Positions 52,398 to 59,810 of a stretch of DNA of 64,000 bases are shown here, piece by piece. The notes below the pieces were generated by a model, which was not told the origin of the DNA, searched no databases, and worked only from the letters and a program-made list of their open reading frames with translations. The position numbers and the translations under genes are program-made. The DNA comes from Streptomyces sp. Tue 6430 (GTDB lineage: Bacteria; Actinomycetota; Actinomycetes; Streptomycetales; Streptomycetaceae). Location of the stretch: positions 2,976,001-3,040,000 of the forward strand of contig JAKGSH010000010.1 of NCBI GenBank assembly GCA_021568835.1, read 5' to 3'. Numbering within the stretch: the stretch's first letter is position 1; every line of letters starts with the position of its first letter.

Positions 52398-52781
52398 ATG
52401 GCTGCGACGGTCGAGATCGTCTCGTTCGGTTACCTGCACGACGCGCCCCCGCCGGCGCATCTCACGATCGATCTGCGTCACCACTTCCGTGACCCGCACA
52501 TCTCGCCGGAACTGCGCCACATGACCGCCGAGGACGCGCCGGTGCGGGCGGCGGTGATGGGCACGCCCGGTATCGCCGCGCTGGTGGAGGCGACCGCGAC
52601 GGCCGTCACCGCGTTCGCCGCGGGTCCCAGTGCCGGAACGGTCACGGTCGCCGACGGGTGCGCCGGCGGCCGCCACCGTGCCCCGACCTTCGCCCGTGCG
52701 CTCGCCGACCGGCTGACCGCCGCCGGCCACACGGTCACCGTCCACCACCGCGACCTGGGCAAGGGCGTCGTCCAGCGCTGA
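52398..52781 (+). CDS. RapZ C-terminal-domain-like small protein
   Basis: A 127-residue protein that matches the C-terminal half of RapZ (YvcJ): LTIDLRHHFRDPHISPELRH, a TVADGCAGGRHRAPTFARAL motif that mirrors the GCTGGRHRSV signature, and VTVHHRDLGKG. The RapZ N-terminal P-loop domain is absent. In enterobacteria this half binds small RNAs and amino-sugar ligands. Here it is encoded alone in a mobile element, first in the transfer operon. ATG 52398 has TTGGGAG upstream. No counterpart is seen in AICE-1. Confidence 0.8.
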   Translation: MAATVEIVSFGYLHDAPPPAHLTIDLRHHFRDPHISPELRHMTAEDAPVRAAVMGTPGIAALVEATATAVTAFAAGPSAGTVTVADGCAGGRHRAPTFARALADRLTAAGHTVTVHHRDLGKGVVQR

Positions 52782-52800
52782 CCCCCAACAGCCCCCAACA

Positions 52801-52863
52801 GCCCCGGACCCGCCGCTCTGCGGCGGGAGTCGTGACGGCGCCGGATCGGATCCGGCCCGGGGC
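52801..52863 (+). other. Folded intergenic element 1 (GCCCCGG...CCGGGGC)
   Basis: An outer 7-bp stem (52801-52807 with 52857-52863) encloses an inner hairpin CCCGCCG/CGGCGGG and a dyad GCCGGATC/GGATCCGGC. A second element with the same outer stem and an inner GCCGG-ATCGAAT-CCGGC arm occurs at 53130. Each precedes a small gene of the operon. They resemble a tRNA acceptor plus T-arm in outline but lack the other arms. Confidence 0.5.
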
Positions 52864-52917
52864 ACGGCCGCACCCTGCGGCACTTCGTTCGCTTCTTCCG
52901 ACAAGGGGACAACCGTC

Positions 52918-53115
52918 ATGGCTTGGTTCAAGAAGGCGTCGGACGCCGACCTGCAGCAGAGCATGGAGATGGCCAGTCACTGCGCGCAGGAAGCCCGCAG
53001 GGCGGGTGACCGCAAGCGTGAAGCCGCCTTCCACGCGGACCTGAACGAGCTGGTCACCGAAGCGGAGAACCGGGGCTGGTCGAACACCGGCGGCGGCTGG
53101 CTCCGACGCAAGTAA
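52918..53115 (+). CDS. Small hypothetical AICE protein
   Basis: 65 residues, mostly helical (ADLQQSMEMASHCAQEARRA, REAAFHADLNELVTEAEN) with a Gly/Trp-rich end (GWSNTGGGWLRRK). ATG 52918, upstream site AAGGGGACAACC. No family is recognised. The small size, the codon use and the flanking folded elements support it as a real gene of the transfer operon. Confidence 0.65.
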   Translation: MAWFKKASDADLQQSMEMASHCAQEARRAGDRKREAAFHADLNELVTEAENRGWSNTGGGWLRRK

Positions 53116-53129
53116 CCCCCGCCCCCACA

Positions 53130-53178
53130 GCCCCGGCATCCAGCCGTGACGGGCGCCGGATCGAATCCGGCCCGGGGC
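53130..53178 (+). other. Folded intergenic element 2 (GCCCCGG...CCGGGGC)
   Basis: Outer stem 53130-53136 with 53172-53178, identical to element 1, and an inner 5-bp arm GCCGG/CCGGC with a 7-nt ATCGAAT loop. Shares the GCCGGATCGRATCCGGCCCGG core with element 1 as a direct repeat. Function unknown. Confidence 0.5.
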
Positions 53179-53242
53179 ACCGGCCGCCACCGTGCGGCCC
53201 ACCGCACCCATCGGGTGCGGCTCTTCCCCTCTCAAACGGCGC

Positions 53243-53272
53243 GCACCCCCGGAGCGGCTACTCCGGGGGTGC
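53243..53272 (+). promoter_or_regulatory. 12-bp/6-nt/12-bp leader hairpin of AICE-2
   Basis: Perfect inverted repeat GCACCCCCGGAG/CTCCGGGGGTGC with loop CGGCTA, ending 39 bases before the DUF6284-like start. Same geometry as the AICE-1 hairpin at 9988-10017 with a different stem. It is followed by the same 34-nt leader sequence. Confidence 0.65.
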
Positions 53273-53311
53273 TGTTCGGGCCGTTTCACCTGCTAGGGAG
53301 ACCACGACCCA

Positions 53312-53575
53312 ATGAAGAACATCGTCACCGTTCAGGACGCTGTTACCGCGTTCGCCGACTTCATGGAGCCGACGGCCGCCGAATTGGACGCCATCGAGCA
53401 GGAGCTCCCGCTGATCGCGGCGGAGGTCGACCTCCTCGACGCGCAGATCATCACGTTGGACCGCACGCCGACCGAGGTGGACGCCCGCCGCATCCGCCGG
53501 GCCCGCCACCGGGTCCTCGCCGCCCGCCGGGACCTGGTCAACCGCACCGCCGGCGTGACGGGGGGTGCGGCGTGA
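53312..53575 (+). CDS. DUF6284-like small protein of AICE-2
   Basis: 87 residues, highly similar to the AICE-1 protein at 9687-9950 (shared IVTVQDAVTAFADFMEPTAA and DARRIRRAR). Helical with a basic C-terminal segment. The AGGGAG ribosome-binding site lies in a leader that is identical between the elements. It overlaps the DUF2637 gene by GTGA, so the two are coupled. Confidence 0.78.
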   Translation: MKNIVTVQDAVTAFADFMEPTAAELDAIEQELPLIAAEVDLLDAQIITLDRTPTEVDARRIRRARHRVLAARRDLVNRTAGVTGGAA

Positions 53576-54426
53576 ACGCCAAGACCGTGCTGCCCGCCGT
53601 CGCGATGACGGCCGTGTCCATGGTCCTCACCCTCGCTGTGGTCATGATGTGGCTGGGCACGGCGGTGCCGTGGCCCGTCGCCCTGGTCGTCGGTCTGGGC
53701 ATCGACGGGGGATGGCTGGCCACCCTCGCCTATGAACGCCGTCTGGCCGCGCAGGGCGACCACAGCAACGCGGTCACCGCCGTCGGCTGGTCCTTTGGCC
53801 TGATCGCCACCGCCGTGCTGGTCGCGCACGCGCTCACCGCCGAGCACTCCACCGGGGCGTGGCTGGCCGTCGCGTGGCTGCCGATCGCGGCCAAGGCCCT
53901 GTGGCTGGTGCACGGGCTGTGGGAGCGCACCGCGCTCACCCCCTCCGCACTCGGCGCCATCCGGGGCATTCAGCAGGAAGCACGCGATGAGGCGGCCGTG
54001 GCCCGTGCCCGCCTGCGCGCCGAAGCGGCCACCGAGGAGACGCGGTTGACGGCCGTGACGCAGGCCGGGGCCCGCGTCGCCCGCGTCCAAGCAAAGACCG
54101 CCGACACCCTCGCGGGGGCGTGGTCGACGCTGGAGCGGGCGCGTGCCGGGGAGGACACCGGCAGGGCGCTGACCAGCGTGACGGCCCGCGTCACACCCAA
54201 CGTCACATCCCGCTGGGACCTCCCCGTCTGGGGGCCGACGGACCCGGTGCCCGCCCTGGACGCCGGTCCCGCGCTCAGCGACGACGCCCTTGACGCGCTG
54301 GTCGACTCCATCCGGCACAGCCAGACCCCGGCCCTGTCGTATCGCGAGATGGCCGTTCGCTTCCGCGCGGCCGGCCACTCCGCCTCCGAGGTCCGCCTCC
54401 GCGCAGCGTGGAAGCGCGTCGCCTGA
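53572..54426 (+). CDS. DUF2637 membrane protein of AICE-2
   Basis: A 284-residue protein. About four hydrophobic segments occupy the first 125 residues (AVAMTAVSMVLTLAVVMMWL, LVVGLGIDGGWLATLAY, GWSFGLIATAVLVAHAL). A charged, coiled-coil-prone region (about 140-190: RAEAATEETRLTAVTQAGAR) and a C-terminal HTH-like segment (ALSYREMAVRFRAAGHSASE) follow. GTG 53572 overlaps the previous stop. Spread-type function in transfer is inferred from family and position. Confidence 0.8.
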   Translation: MNAKTVLPAVAMTAVSMVLTLAVVMMWLGTAVPWPVALVVGLGIDGGWLATLAYERRLAAQGDHSNAVTAVGWSFGLIATAVLVAHALTAEHSTGAWLAVAWLPIAAKALWLVHGLWERTALTPSALGAIRGIQQEARDEAAVARARLRAEAATEETRLTAVTQAGARVARVQAKTADTLAGAWSTLERARAGEDTGRALTSVTARVTPNVTSRWDLPVWGPTDPVPALDAGPALSDDALDALVDSIRHSQTPALSYREMAVRFRAAGHSASEVRLRAAWKRVA

Positions 54427-54773
54427 TGGCCACGCTCCCCGTCTACCGGTGGCGCCTCGCCCCGGACGGCTACGCCACCCGCCGCCAGCTGCGCGCCCGG
54501 AACCTGCGGCCCGGTGGGCAGGACGTGGCCGCACAGCTCGAACGCCCCCGCCGCCGGCGCGGCCCGCTGGTCGCCTACCTCTACCGGGTCGACCTCGCCA
54601 AGCCGGTCCGCCCCATGACCCCCGCCCGGTGGGCGGCACTGGCCGCCGCCAACGCCGCCCGCCGCACCTGCCCCGCCTGCCGGCGCGACGCCGGATACGT
54701 CATCCCCGCCGCGCTCGGCACCTGCGTGCCCTGCGCCTACCCCAACCCGCACGGCTCCGAAGGGAACACCTGA
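54426..54773 (+). CDS. RRQRL-type small zinc-binding protein of AICE-2
   Basis: 115 residues, near-identical to the AICE-1 protein at 8052-8393. It has TRRQLRARNLRPGGQDVAAQ, a basic patch RPRRRRGPLVAYLYR and CPACRRD...CVPCAYP as likely zinc ligands. ATG 54426 overlaps the DUF2637 stop and TGA overlaps the next ATG, so it sits in a tightly coupled cluster. Confidence 0.8.
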   Translation: MATLPVYRWRLAPDGYATRRQLRARNLRPGGQDVAAQLERPRRRRGPLVAYLYRVDLAKPVRPMTPARWAALAAANAARRTCPACRRDAGYVIPAALGTCVPCAYPNPHGSEGNT

Positions 54774-55090
54774 TGGGCAACTCCGACATCCGCCGCCTGG
54801 ACCGCGAGATCGAGAAGACCACCAAGAAGCTGGAGGCCGTGCGCCGCGGTGAGTGGTGGCCGCTGAACGGCAGTGAGCGCCGGGCCATGGCCCGTGCCCT
54901 GGCCGGTGGTGCCTACCAGATCACCCGCGGTCGCAGCGCGGGCCGTGCCGAGCAGCGCATGGACACCACCGGCACCGCCGCCGAGATGCGGCTCAACGCG
55001 GAGCTGACCGCCCTGCACGGCGAGCGTCAGCGGCTCATCACGGAGGCCGCCCGCACCAAGGCCAAGAGGAAGTCGTCCGGCTGGTTCTGA
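54773..55090 (+). CDS. Small coiled-coil AICE protein
   Basis: 105 residues with helical, charged N- and C-terminal parts (RRLDREIEKTTKKLEAVRRG; NAELTALHGERQRLITEAAR) flanking a Gly/Ala-rich middle. Likely an oligomeric helical protein. It overlaps the preceding gene by one base (TGATG) and precedes traB by 116 bases. No counterpart is seen in AICE-1 and no family is recognised. Confidence 0.65.
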   Translation: MGNSDIRRLDREIEKTTKKLEAVRRGEWWPLNGSERRAMARALAGGAYQITRGRSAGRAEQRMDTTGTAAEMRLNAELTALHGERQRLITEAARTKAKRKSSGWF

Positions 55091-55206
55091 CCAGCCCACC
55101 CCTCCCCGCGTGCCGGGGTGGCCGCTCTTTCCACGGACCCGGCCACCCCGGCACCTGCACTCCCTTACTCCCGCCCCCAGTGGGGGCAGTCAGGAGCAGT
55201 TCCAGC

Positions 55207-57320
55207 ATGTCTGAGAACGTCGTTCACCTCCACAAGCCCACCGACCCCCGACCCCCGAGACGGCGCCCACGGTGCTCACCGTGGTGCCCGATGCCCCGCC
55301 TGCCCGGCCCGTGCCGCTGTGGGTGCGCTCCGGGCGCGCGGTGAAGGCGGCCGTCACCCACGAGACCACCCGCGCGACCGTGCGGGCCGCGGCTCGGCAC
55401 GCGTCTTACACGTTCAACGGGGGGCGGATCGTGGCCCGCCGCACCTGGGACGGCCGCACCGGATCCCGGTACGAGCGGATGATCCGGGCGGCGGAGGCCG
55501 CGGGGAACCTGGAAGCGGCCGAGGAGTGGGAGGAGCGCCTTCAGCGCTTCCGCGCCGCCCGCCACCACCGCCGCATGGACCTCCTCCACTCCCCCGTGGA
55601 GGCCGCCAAGGGCGTCGCCGTCGGCGCCGGCATGAGCATCGGGGTCCTGGTCGCCCTCGGCGTCGTCATGGCGATCAACACCGGCCACGTCGGCGACGTC
55701 ATCACCCCACTGTCGGCGACCATCGACTTCATCGCCCTCCTGATCCGCATCGTGCAGATCGTGTGGGGACCGGCCCTCGCCATCGGCCCGTTCCTCGCCC
55801 TGCTCGCCCTGTGGTCGGTCGGCCGCAAGCAGCACGCCGCCCCCGCCTGGGCCCTGCCCGCCAACGTCCGCTCGGGTGAGGGGGAGCCGATCACGCCGTC
55901 CATCGTGGTCAAGGCCCTGCGCGACCTCGGCGTCCCCGCCCTGGCCCGCGCCATCAAGGAAATGGGCGACGCCGGCGCCTCCATGCTGGGGCCGATCCGG
56001 ATCGCCGGATGCGGCGTGGAAGTCGACGTCACCCTTCCCTCCGGGGTGTCCACGAACGAGGTGCAGAACAAGCGGCGCAAGCTCGCCGAGAACCTCACCC
56101 GGCACGAGCACGAGGTGTTCATCACCATCCCGCAGGCCGCGCGCACGGTGCGGCTGTGGATCGCCGACTCCGGGGCGCTAGACGAGCCGATCGGACCCTC
56201 TCCGCTGGTCACCGACGAGACGATGACCGCCGACTACGCCAAGGGCAAGGCGCCGTGGGGGCAGGACCTGCGCGGGGATGCCGCCGCCCTGTCCCTCTAC
56301 CAGCGCCACCTCCTGATTACCGGCCTGTCGAACCAGGGCAAGACCGTGGCCCTGCGCTCCCTGGCCCTGTGGCTGTCGCTGGACCGCTCCGTGCAGTTCC
56401 TCATGGGCGACCTCAAGGGCGTGGGCGACTGGGCCATGTTCGACGGCCTCGCCACCACCCTCATCCAGGGCCCGACCGACGAGCACGTGATCCAGGTGAC
56501 CGAGATGGTCGAAAGCGCCGTCGACGAGATGAACCGCCGCATCCAGGCCCCGCCCGGCACCGTGTTCCCGCCGCTGATCGTGCTGGTCGACGAGGCGCAG
56601 GTGGCGTTCATGTGCCCGGCCAAGGACGCCGACAAGCGCCCCTACGGCGGGGCCAAGGCCAACTCGCGGTACTTCATGGCCGTCCGCAAAATCCACAACC
56701 AGGGGCGGGCCGTGAACGTGCTGATGTGGCAGGGCACCCAGGACCCCACCAACGAAAATCTGCCCAAGCTGGTCCGCGAGGGCGCCCACACCCGCGCCTC
56801 GCTCGCCCTGGGCACCGAGTCGCAGGCCCGCATGGCCCTGGGAGATAAGGCCGTCGACGGCGGGGCCGCGCCGAACCTGCTGCGGCCCGGTCTGGACCGG
56901 GGAACCCTGGTCGTCGCCTCCGACGGCATCACCATCCCGGCCGGACAGTCGTCCATCACGGTGCGCACGCACTACATCGACGACGACGCCGCCACCGCGA
57001 TCACCGACCGGGCCAAGGCCCTGCGCGACGGCGTCACCACCCTGCACGCCATCGACCGCGGCGCGGACCACGACCCGCTCGCCGACATCGCCGCCGTCAT
57101 CGGCGACGCACCCCGCGTCCGCACCAAAGACGTCCTCGCCCGGCTCGCCGCACGCAACCCCGACGCCTACGGCAACTGGTCGTTCATCGACCTCAAGCGC
57201 GTCCTCGACGACGCCGGCGCCGAGCCCTACAAGTCCGACGGCGTCATGGTCGTCGCCCGCGACCGCGTCGCCCGCGCCCTCGCCAACCGCGACAGCAACG
57301 GTTCCGCTTCCGCCGACTGA
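55207..57320 (+). CDS. traB: TraB/FtsK-like DNA translocase of AICE-2 (apparent frameshift near the start)
   Basis: A pump ATPase of about 704 residues. Membrane segments lie at about 140-160 and 180-215 (GMSIGVLVALGVVMAI; ALAIGPFLALLALWSV). Walker A is ITGLSNQGKTVALRSL (about 375), Walker B is PLIVLVDEAQVAF, and a winged-helix-like end reads RLAARNPDAYGNWSFIDLKR. ATG 55207 (MSENVVHLHKPTD) has GGAG upstream, but its frame breaks at about 55250-55258, where a C appears to be missing. Without repair, translation would have to start at about GTG 55272. It is of a different TraB lineage from that of AICE-1. Confidence 0.88.
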
Positions 57321-57323
57321 CGG

Positions 57324-57488
57324 CAGGGAGCGCATCGCCGACGGGTCAGGGAGACAGGGAGAACTCCCTGACCCCTCCCTGGCCTTGACCTGCACTGATG
57401 ATCCATCAGGGAGGCAAGGAGGCCCGCAGGTCACACCCCCGAAAACCCCCGCACACGGCACCCCGCAGGGGGTGCCGCCGCCTCCCTG
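57324..57488. repeat. CAGGGAG/CTCCCTG repeat array, candidate clt transfer site of AICE-2
   Basis: Seven exact copies of CAGGGAG (both orientations: 57324, 57347, 57355, 57364, 57375, 57407, 57482) lie between the traB stop and the spd gene start. Three read TCAGGGAG or ACAGGGAG. The place matches the GGTGTCA array of AICE-1. These are probable TraB recognition repeats. The 57421-57480 part has no copies. Confidence 0.6.
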
Positions 57489-57512
57489 ACCCATGCCAGG
57501 AAGGGATTCCGC

Positions 57513-57977
57513 ATGTACCCCGAGCACATTCCCAACCCGCCCGCCGTGCGGGCCGTGGAAGTCCACCAGCCCACCCCGATCACCCCCGCCGCGCCGTACC
57601 CGGCACCCCTCGCCGCCGTCCAGCCGCACGTCGTACCGACGGTGGCGAGCGTGATCCTGCCCGACGGCCGCGTGGTCACCGGCTACGCCATCGAGCACGC
57701 GCAGCCCGCCCCGTTCGCCGCGAAGCCGGCTGTCTCCCGTGCGGCGGTGAACGTCGCCCTCGGTGGCGTCGGGTTCCTTGCCGTCTGCGGCGGACTGCTC
57801 ATGCTCACCACGTTCATCACGGCCCTGGCCGCGCTGGTCACCCAGCTCATCACCCTCGCCGCGGTCATCTTCGGCGGATGGATCGCCGTACAGATCCTCG
57901 GCAGCAACCGGCACGGCGGCGGGACCACGGTCCACATCCGCAAGGCCGTCATCAAGCGCAACCACTTCCACGGCTGA
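57513..57977 (+). CDS. SpdB-like spread membrane protein of AICE-2
   Basis: 154 residues. The N-terminal 75 are Pro/Ala-rich and soluble, then come two hydrophobic segments (VNVALGGVGFLAVCGGLLML; LVTQLITLAAVIFGGWIAV) and a short basic tail (HIRKAVIKRNHF). ATG 57513 has GGAAGG upstream. Its place after traB and before the rep block matches the AICE-1 SpdB-like gene. Spread function is inferred. Confidence 0.65.
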   Translation: MYPEHIPNPPAVRAVEVHQPTPITPAAPYPAPLAAVQPHVVPTVASVILPDGRVVTGYAIEHAQPAPFAAKPAVSRAAVNVALGGVGFLAVCGGLLMLTTFITALAALVTQLITLAAVIFGGWIAVQILGSNRHGGGTTVHIRKAVIKRNHFHG

Positions 57978-57990
57978 CAGGAGCCTCCTC

Positions 57991-58467
57991 GTGTTCGAGA
58001 TCCGCATCATCTGCGACCCCGCTGACACCGACCGCATCACCACCGCCCTCGCCGCCGCCTTCACCACCGGCAGCATCCGCCGGCACCCGACCCGCGACGG
58101 CGACCGCACCCGCCTCTACCTCACCGCCGACCACCGCCCCACCCCGGCCGACTGGCCCACCCCCGAGCAGGCCTACGCCGACGCCCCCACCATCACGCGC
58201 GAGATCGGGTGGGTGGCCCGCACGGCCCGCACGGTCGTCGCCAACCCGGCCGACAGCGAACTGGCGCGCACCTACCTGCTGCGCAAAGCCGCGTTGCTGG
58301 ACCGCATCGCGCTGCACGACGACCAGCACCACACGCCCACCGACACCACCGCGGTCGCCGAGGAAGCGGCCCTGCTCCTGCTCGACCTCGACCAGCCCGC
58401 CGTCATCTGCGACCCGCGCGCCTACGTCCGCCAGCAGTACGCCCACCGGACCGCCGACCATCACTAG
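57991..58467 (+). CDS. Hypothetical AICE-2 protein
   Basis: 158 residues. The N-terminal 50 look like a small ferredoxin-type or RRM-type alpha/beta fold (FEIRIICDPADTDRITTALA, TRLYLTADHRP). The rest is helical (ARTYLLRKAALLDRIALHDD). GTG 57991 follows AGGAG. It begins 13 bases after the SpdB-like stop. No counterpart is seen in AICE-1 and no family is recognised. Its TAG is followed at once by the conserved hairpin. Confidence 0.65.
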   Translation: MFEIRIICDPADTDRITTALAAAFTTGSIRRHPTRDGDRTRLYLTADHRPTPADWPTPEQAYADAPTITREIGWVARTARTVVANPADSELARTYLLRKAALLDRIALHDDQHHTPTDTTAVAEEAALLLLDLDQPAVICDPRAYVRQQYAHRTADHH

Positions 58468-58474
58468 CTACGCC

Positions 58475-58517
58475 AAGGGCGGCCCCCGCATCTCGCCAAA
58501 GAACCGGGGCCGCCCTT
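58475..58517 (+). terminator. Conserved hairpin between the spd and rep blocks of AICE-2
   Basis: Arms AAGGGCGGCCCC/GGGGCCGCCCTT are identical to AICE-1 (4321-4362), with a similar loop (CGCC-AA-GAACC in both) and a shared upstream CTAGCTACGCC that includes the stop codon of the preceding gene. The preceding genes themselves are unrelated, so the element is conserved as a module boundary. Confidence 0.7.
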
Positions 58518-58557
58518 GCCCAACCCGTCCTCATCAGACCTGTTGGAGGTATCCAGC

Positions 58558-59463
58558 ATGACCCATGACGCTCGTTCCGCGCTGCTGCGTGCAGCGCTGG
58601 ACGCCGCCGCCCGCGGCTGGCACGTCTTCCCCTTACGGCCCGGCACCAAGCGCCCCGCTCTCCACGGTGAGACCGCGTGCCCCCACACTGGCCCCTGCGC
58701 GAGCGGTCACGCGAAGTGGGAGGAGCGCGCCACCTGCGACCCGGACCGCATCCGGGCCACCTGGTCGCACGGCGCGTACAACGTCGGCATCGCCACCGGC
58801 CCCTCCCGCCTGCTGGTCGTCGACCTGGACGTGCCCAAGGACAAGGGCAGTGCGGACGCGCCTTGCGGCGCGGCAACCTTCCAAGCGCTCTGCGAGCGCG
58901 CCGGCCACGCCGTCCCCACCACCTACCGGGTGCGGACCGCGAGCGGCGGAGTCCACCTGTACTTCACCGCCCCCGACGGGGCCCGGCTGACCAACACCGC
59001 GGGCACCATCGCCCCGCTGGTCGACACCCGCGCCTGGGGCGGCTACGTCGTCGCCGCCGACTCGATCACCCCCGCCGGACGCTACGAAGCGCTGAGCGGC
59101 CCCGAGACGGCTCCCTTGCCCGGATGGCTGCACAGCATCCTGCAACCGTTCCCCAGGGCCGTACAGGCGCCCTCGGTGGCCGTCGCGGGTCAATCGCGCC
59201 GATACGCGGACGTGGCACTCGCCAACGAGGTGCGGAACGTGGCTGCGGCTCAACTCGGTTCGCGGGAAGGGACGTTGTTCCGCGCGGCACGCGCCCTGGG
59301 GCGGTTCGTCGCGTGGGGCGACCTCCCCCGGCACATGGTCGAGCAGGCTCTTCAGGAGGCGGGGGAGGCGGCCGGCCTCACCGTCGCCGAGTGCCGCTCC
59401 ACCCTGCGCAGCGCCCTCAACTGGTCCATCGCCCACAACTCGACACGCCGGGACACGGCATGA
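58558..59463 (+). CDS. Bifunctional DNA primase/polymerase (RepPP-type) of AICE-2
   Basis: 301 residues, highly similar to the AICE-1 protein. Motifs are AARGWHVFPLRPGTKRPAL, LLVVDLDVPKDKG (metal-binding), TASGGVHLYFTAP and TRAWGGYVVAADS, with a C-terminal RFVAWGDLPRHMVEQAL helical domain. ATG 58558 has TTGGAGGT upstream. First gene of the coupled replication block, following the conserved hairpin. Confidence 0.92.
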   Translation: MTHDARSALLRAALDAAARGWHVFPLRPGTKRPALHGETACPHTGPCASGHAKWEERATCDPDRIRATWSHGAYNVGIATGPSRLLVVDLDVPKDKGSADAPCGAATFQALCERAGHAVPTTYRVRTASGGVHLYFTAPDGARLTNTAGTIAPLVDTRAWGGYVVAADSITPAGRYEALSGPETAPLPGWLHSILQPFPRAVQAPSVAVAGQSRRYADVALANEVRNVAAAQLGSREGTLFRAARALGRFVAWGDLPRHMVEQALQEAGEAAGLTVAECRSTLRSALNWSIAHNSTRRDTA

Positions 59464-59810
59464 GCGCCCCGACCCGCCCCCGCCTGAAGAGCATCACCAC
59501 CACCCCGACCGGCCCGCCCGCCGCTCCACAGCCTGTGGACCCGGCGGCCGTGGGCGAGCCGAAAGGCGCCGCCCGCAAGGGCGTCCCCACAATCCCTGAC
59601 CCGCACCGGCCCGACGGCCGTCGCCCCGTGGCGTGGCTGCACATCACGGCGCCGCGCGACGCCACCCCCACCGCCACCTCACGGTGCCTGTGCGGGTGGG
59701 ACCGCAGCGCCGTCGGTCACGCCCGCGTCCTCGCCCTGATCGAGGCGCACGCCGCGCACCGAGACGTCTGCCTGCTCCGCAACCCGCAGGAAGGAAGGGC
59801 CGCCGCATGA
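59460..59810 (+). CDS. Small conserved AICE protein between prim-pol and DUF3631 genes
   Basis: 116 residues, intact counterpart of the frameshifted AICE-1 gene at 2973-3382. The N-terminus is Pro/Thr-rich. The middle holds GEPKGAARKGVPTIPDP and a SRCLCGWDRSAVGHARVLAL segment with cysteines. It overlaps both neighbours by four bases (ATGA twice). Function unknown, probably part of the replication complex. Confidence 0.75.
   Translation: MSAPTRPRLKSITTTPTGPPAAPQPVDPAAVGEPKGAARKGVPTIPDPHRPDGRRPVAWLHITAPRDATPTATSRCLCGWDRSAVGHARVLALIEAHAAHRDVCLLRNPQEGRAAA

Noticed and set aside
53130-53178. True tRNA gene suggested by the GCCGG-ATCGAAT-CCGGC arm
   Set aside because: No D-arm or anticodon arm, and the loop lacks the TTC consensus. 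Kept as a folded element only.
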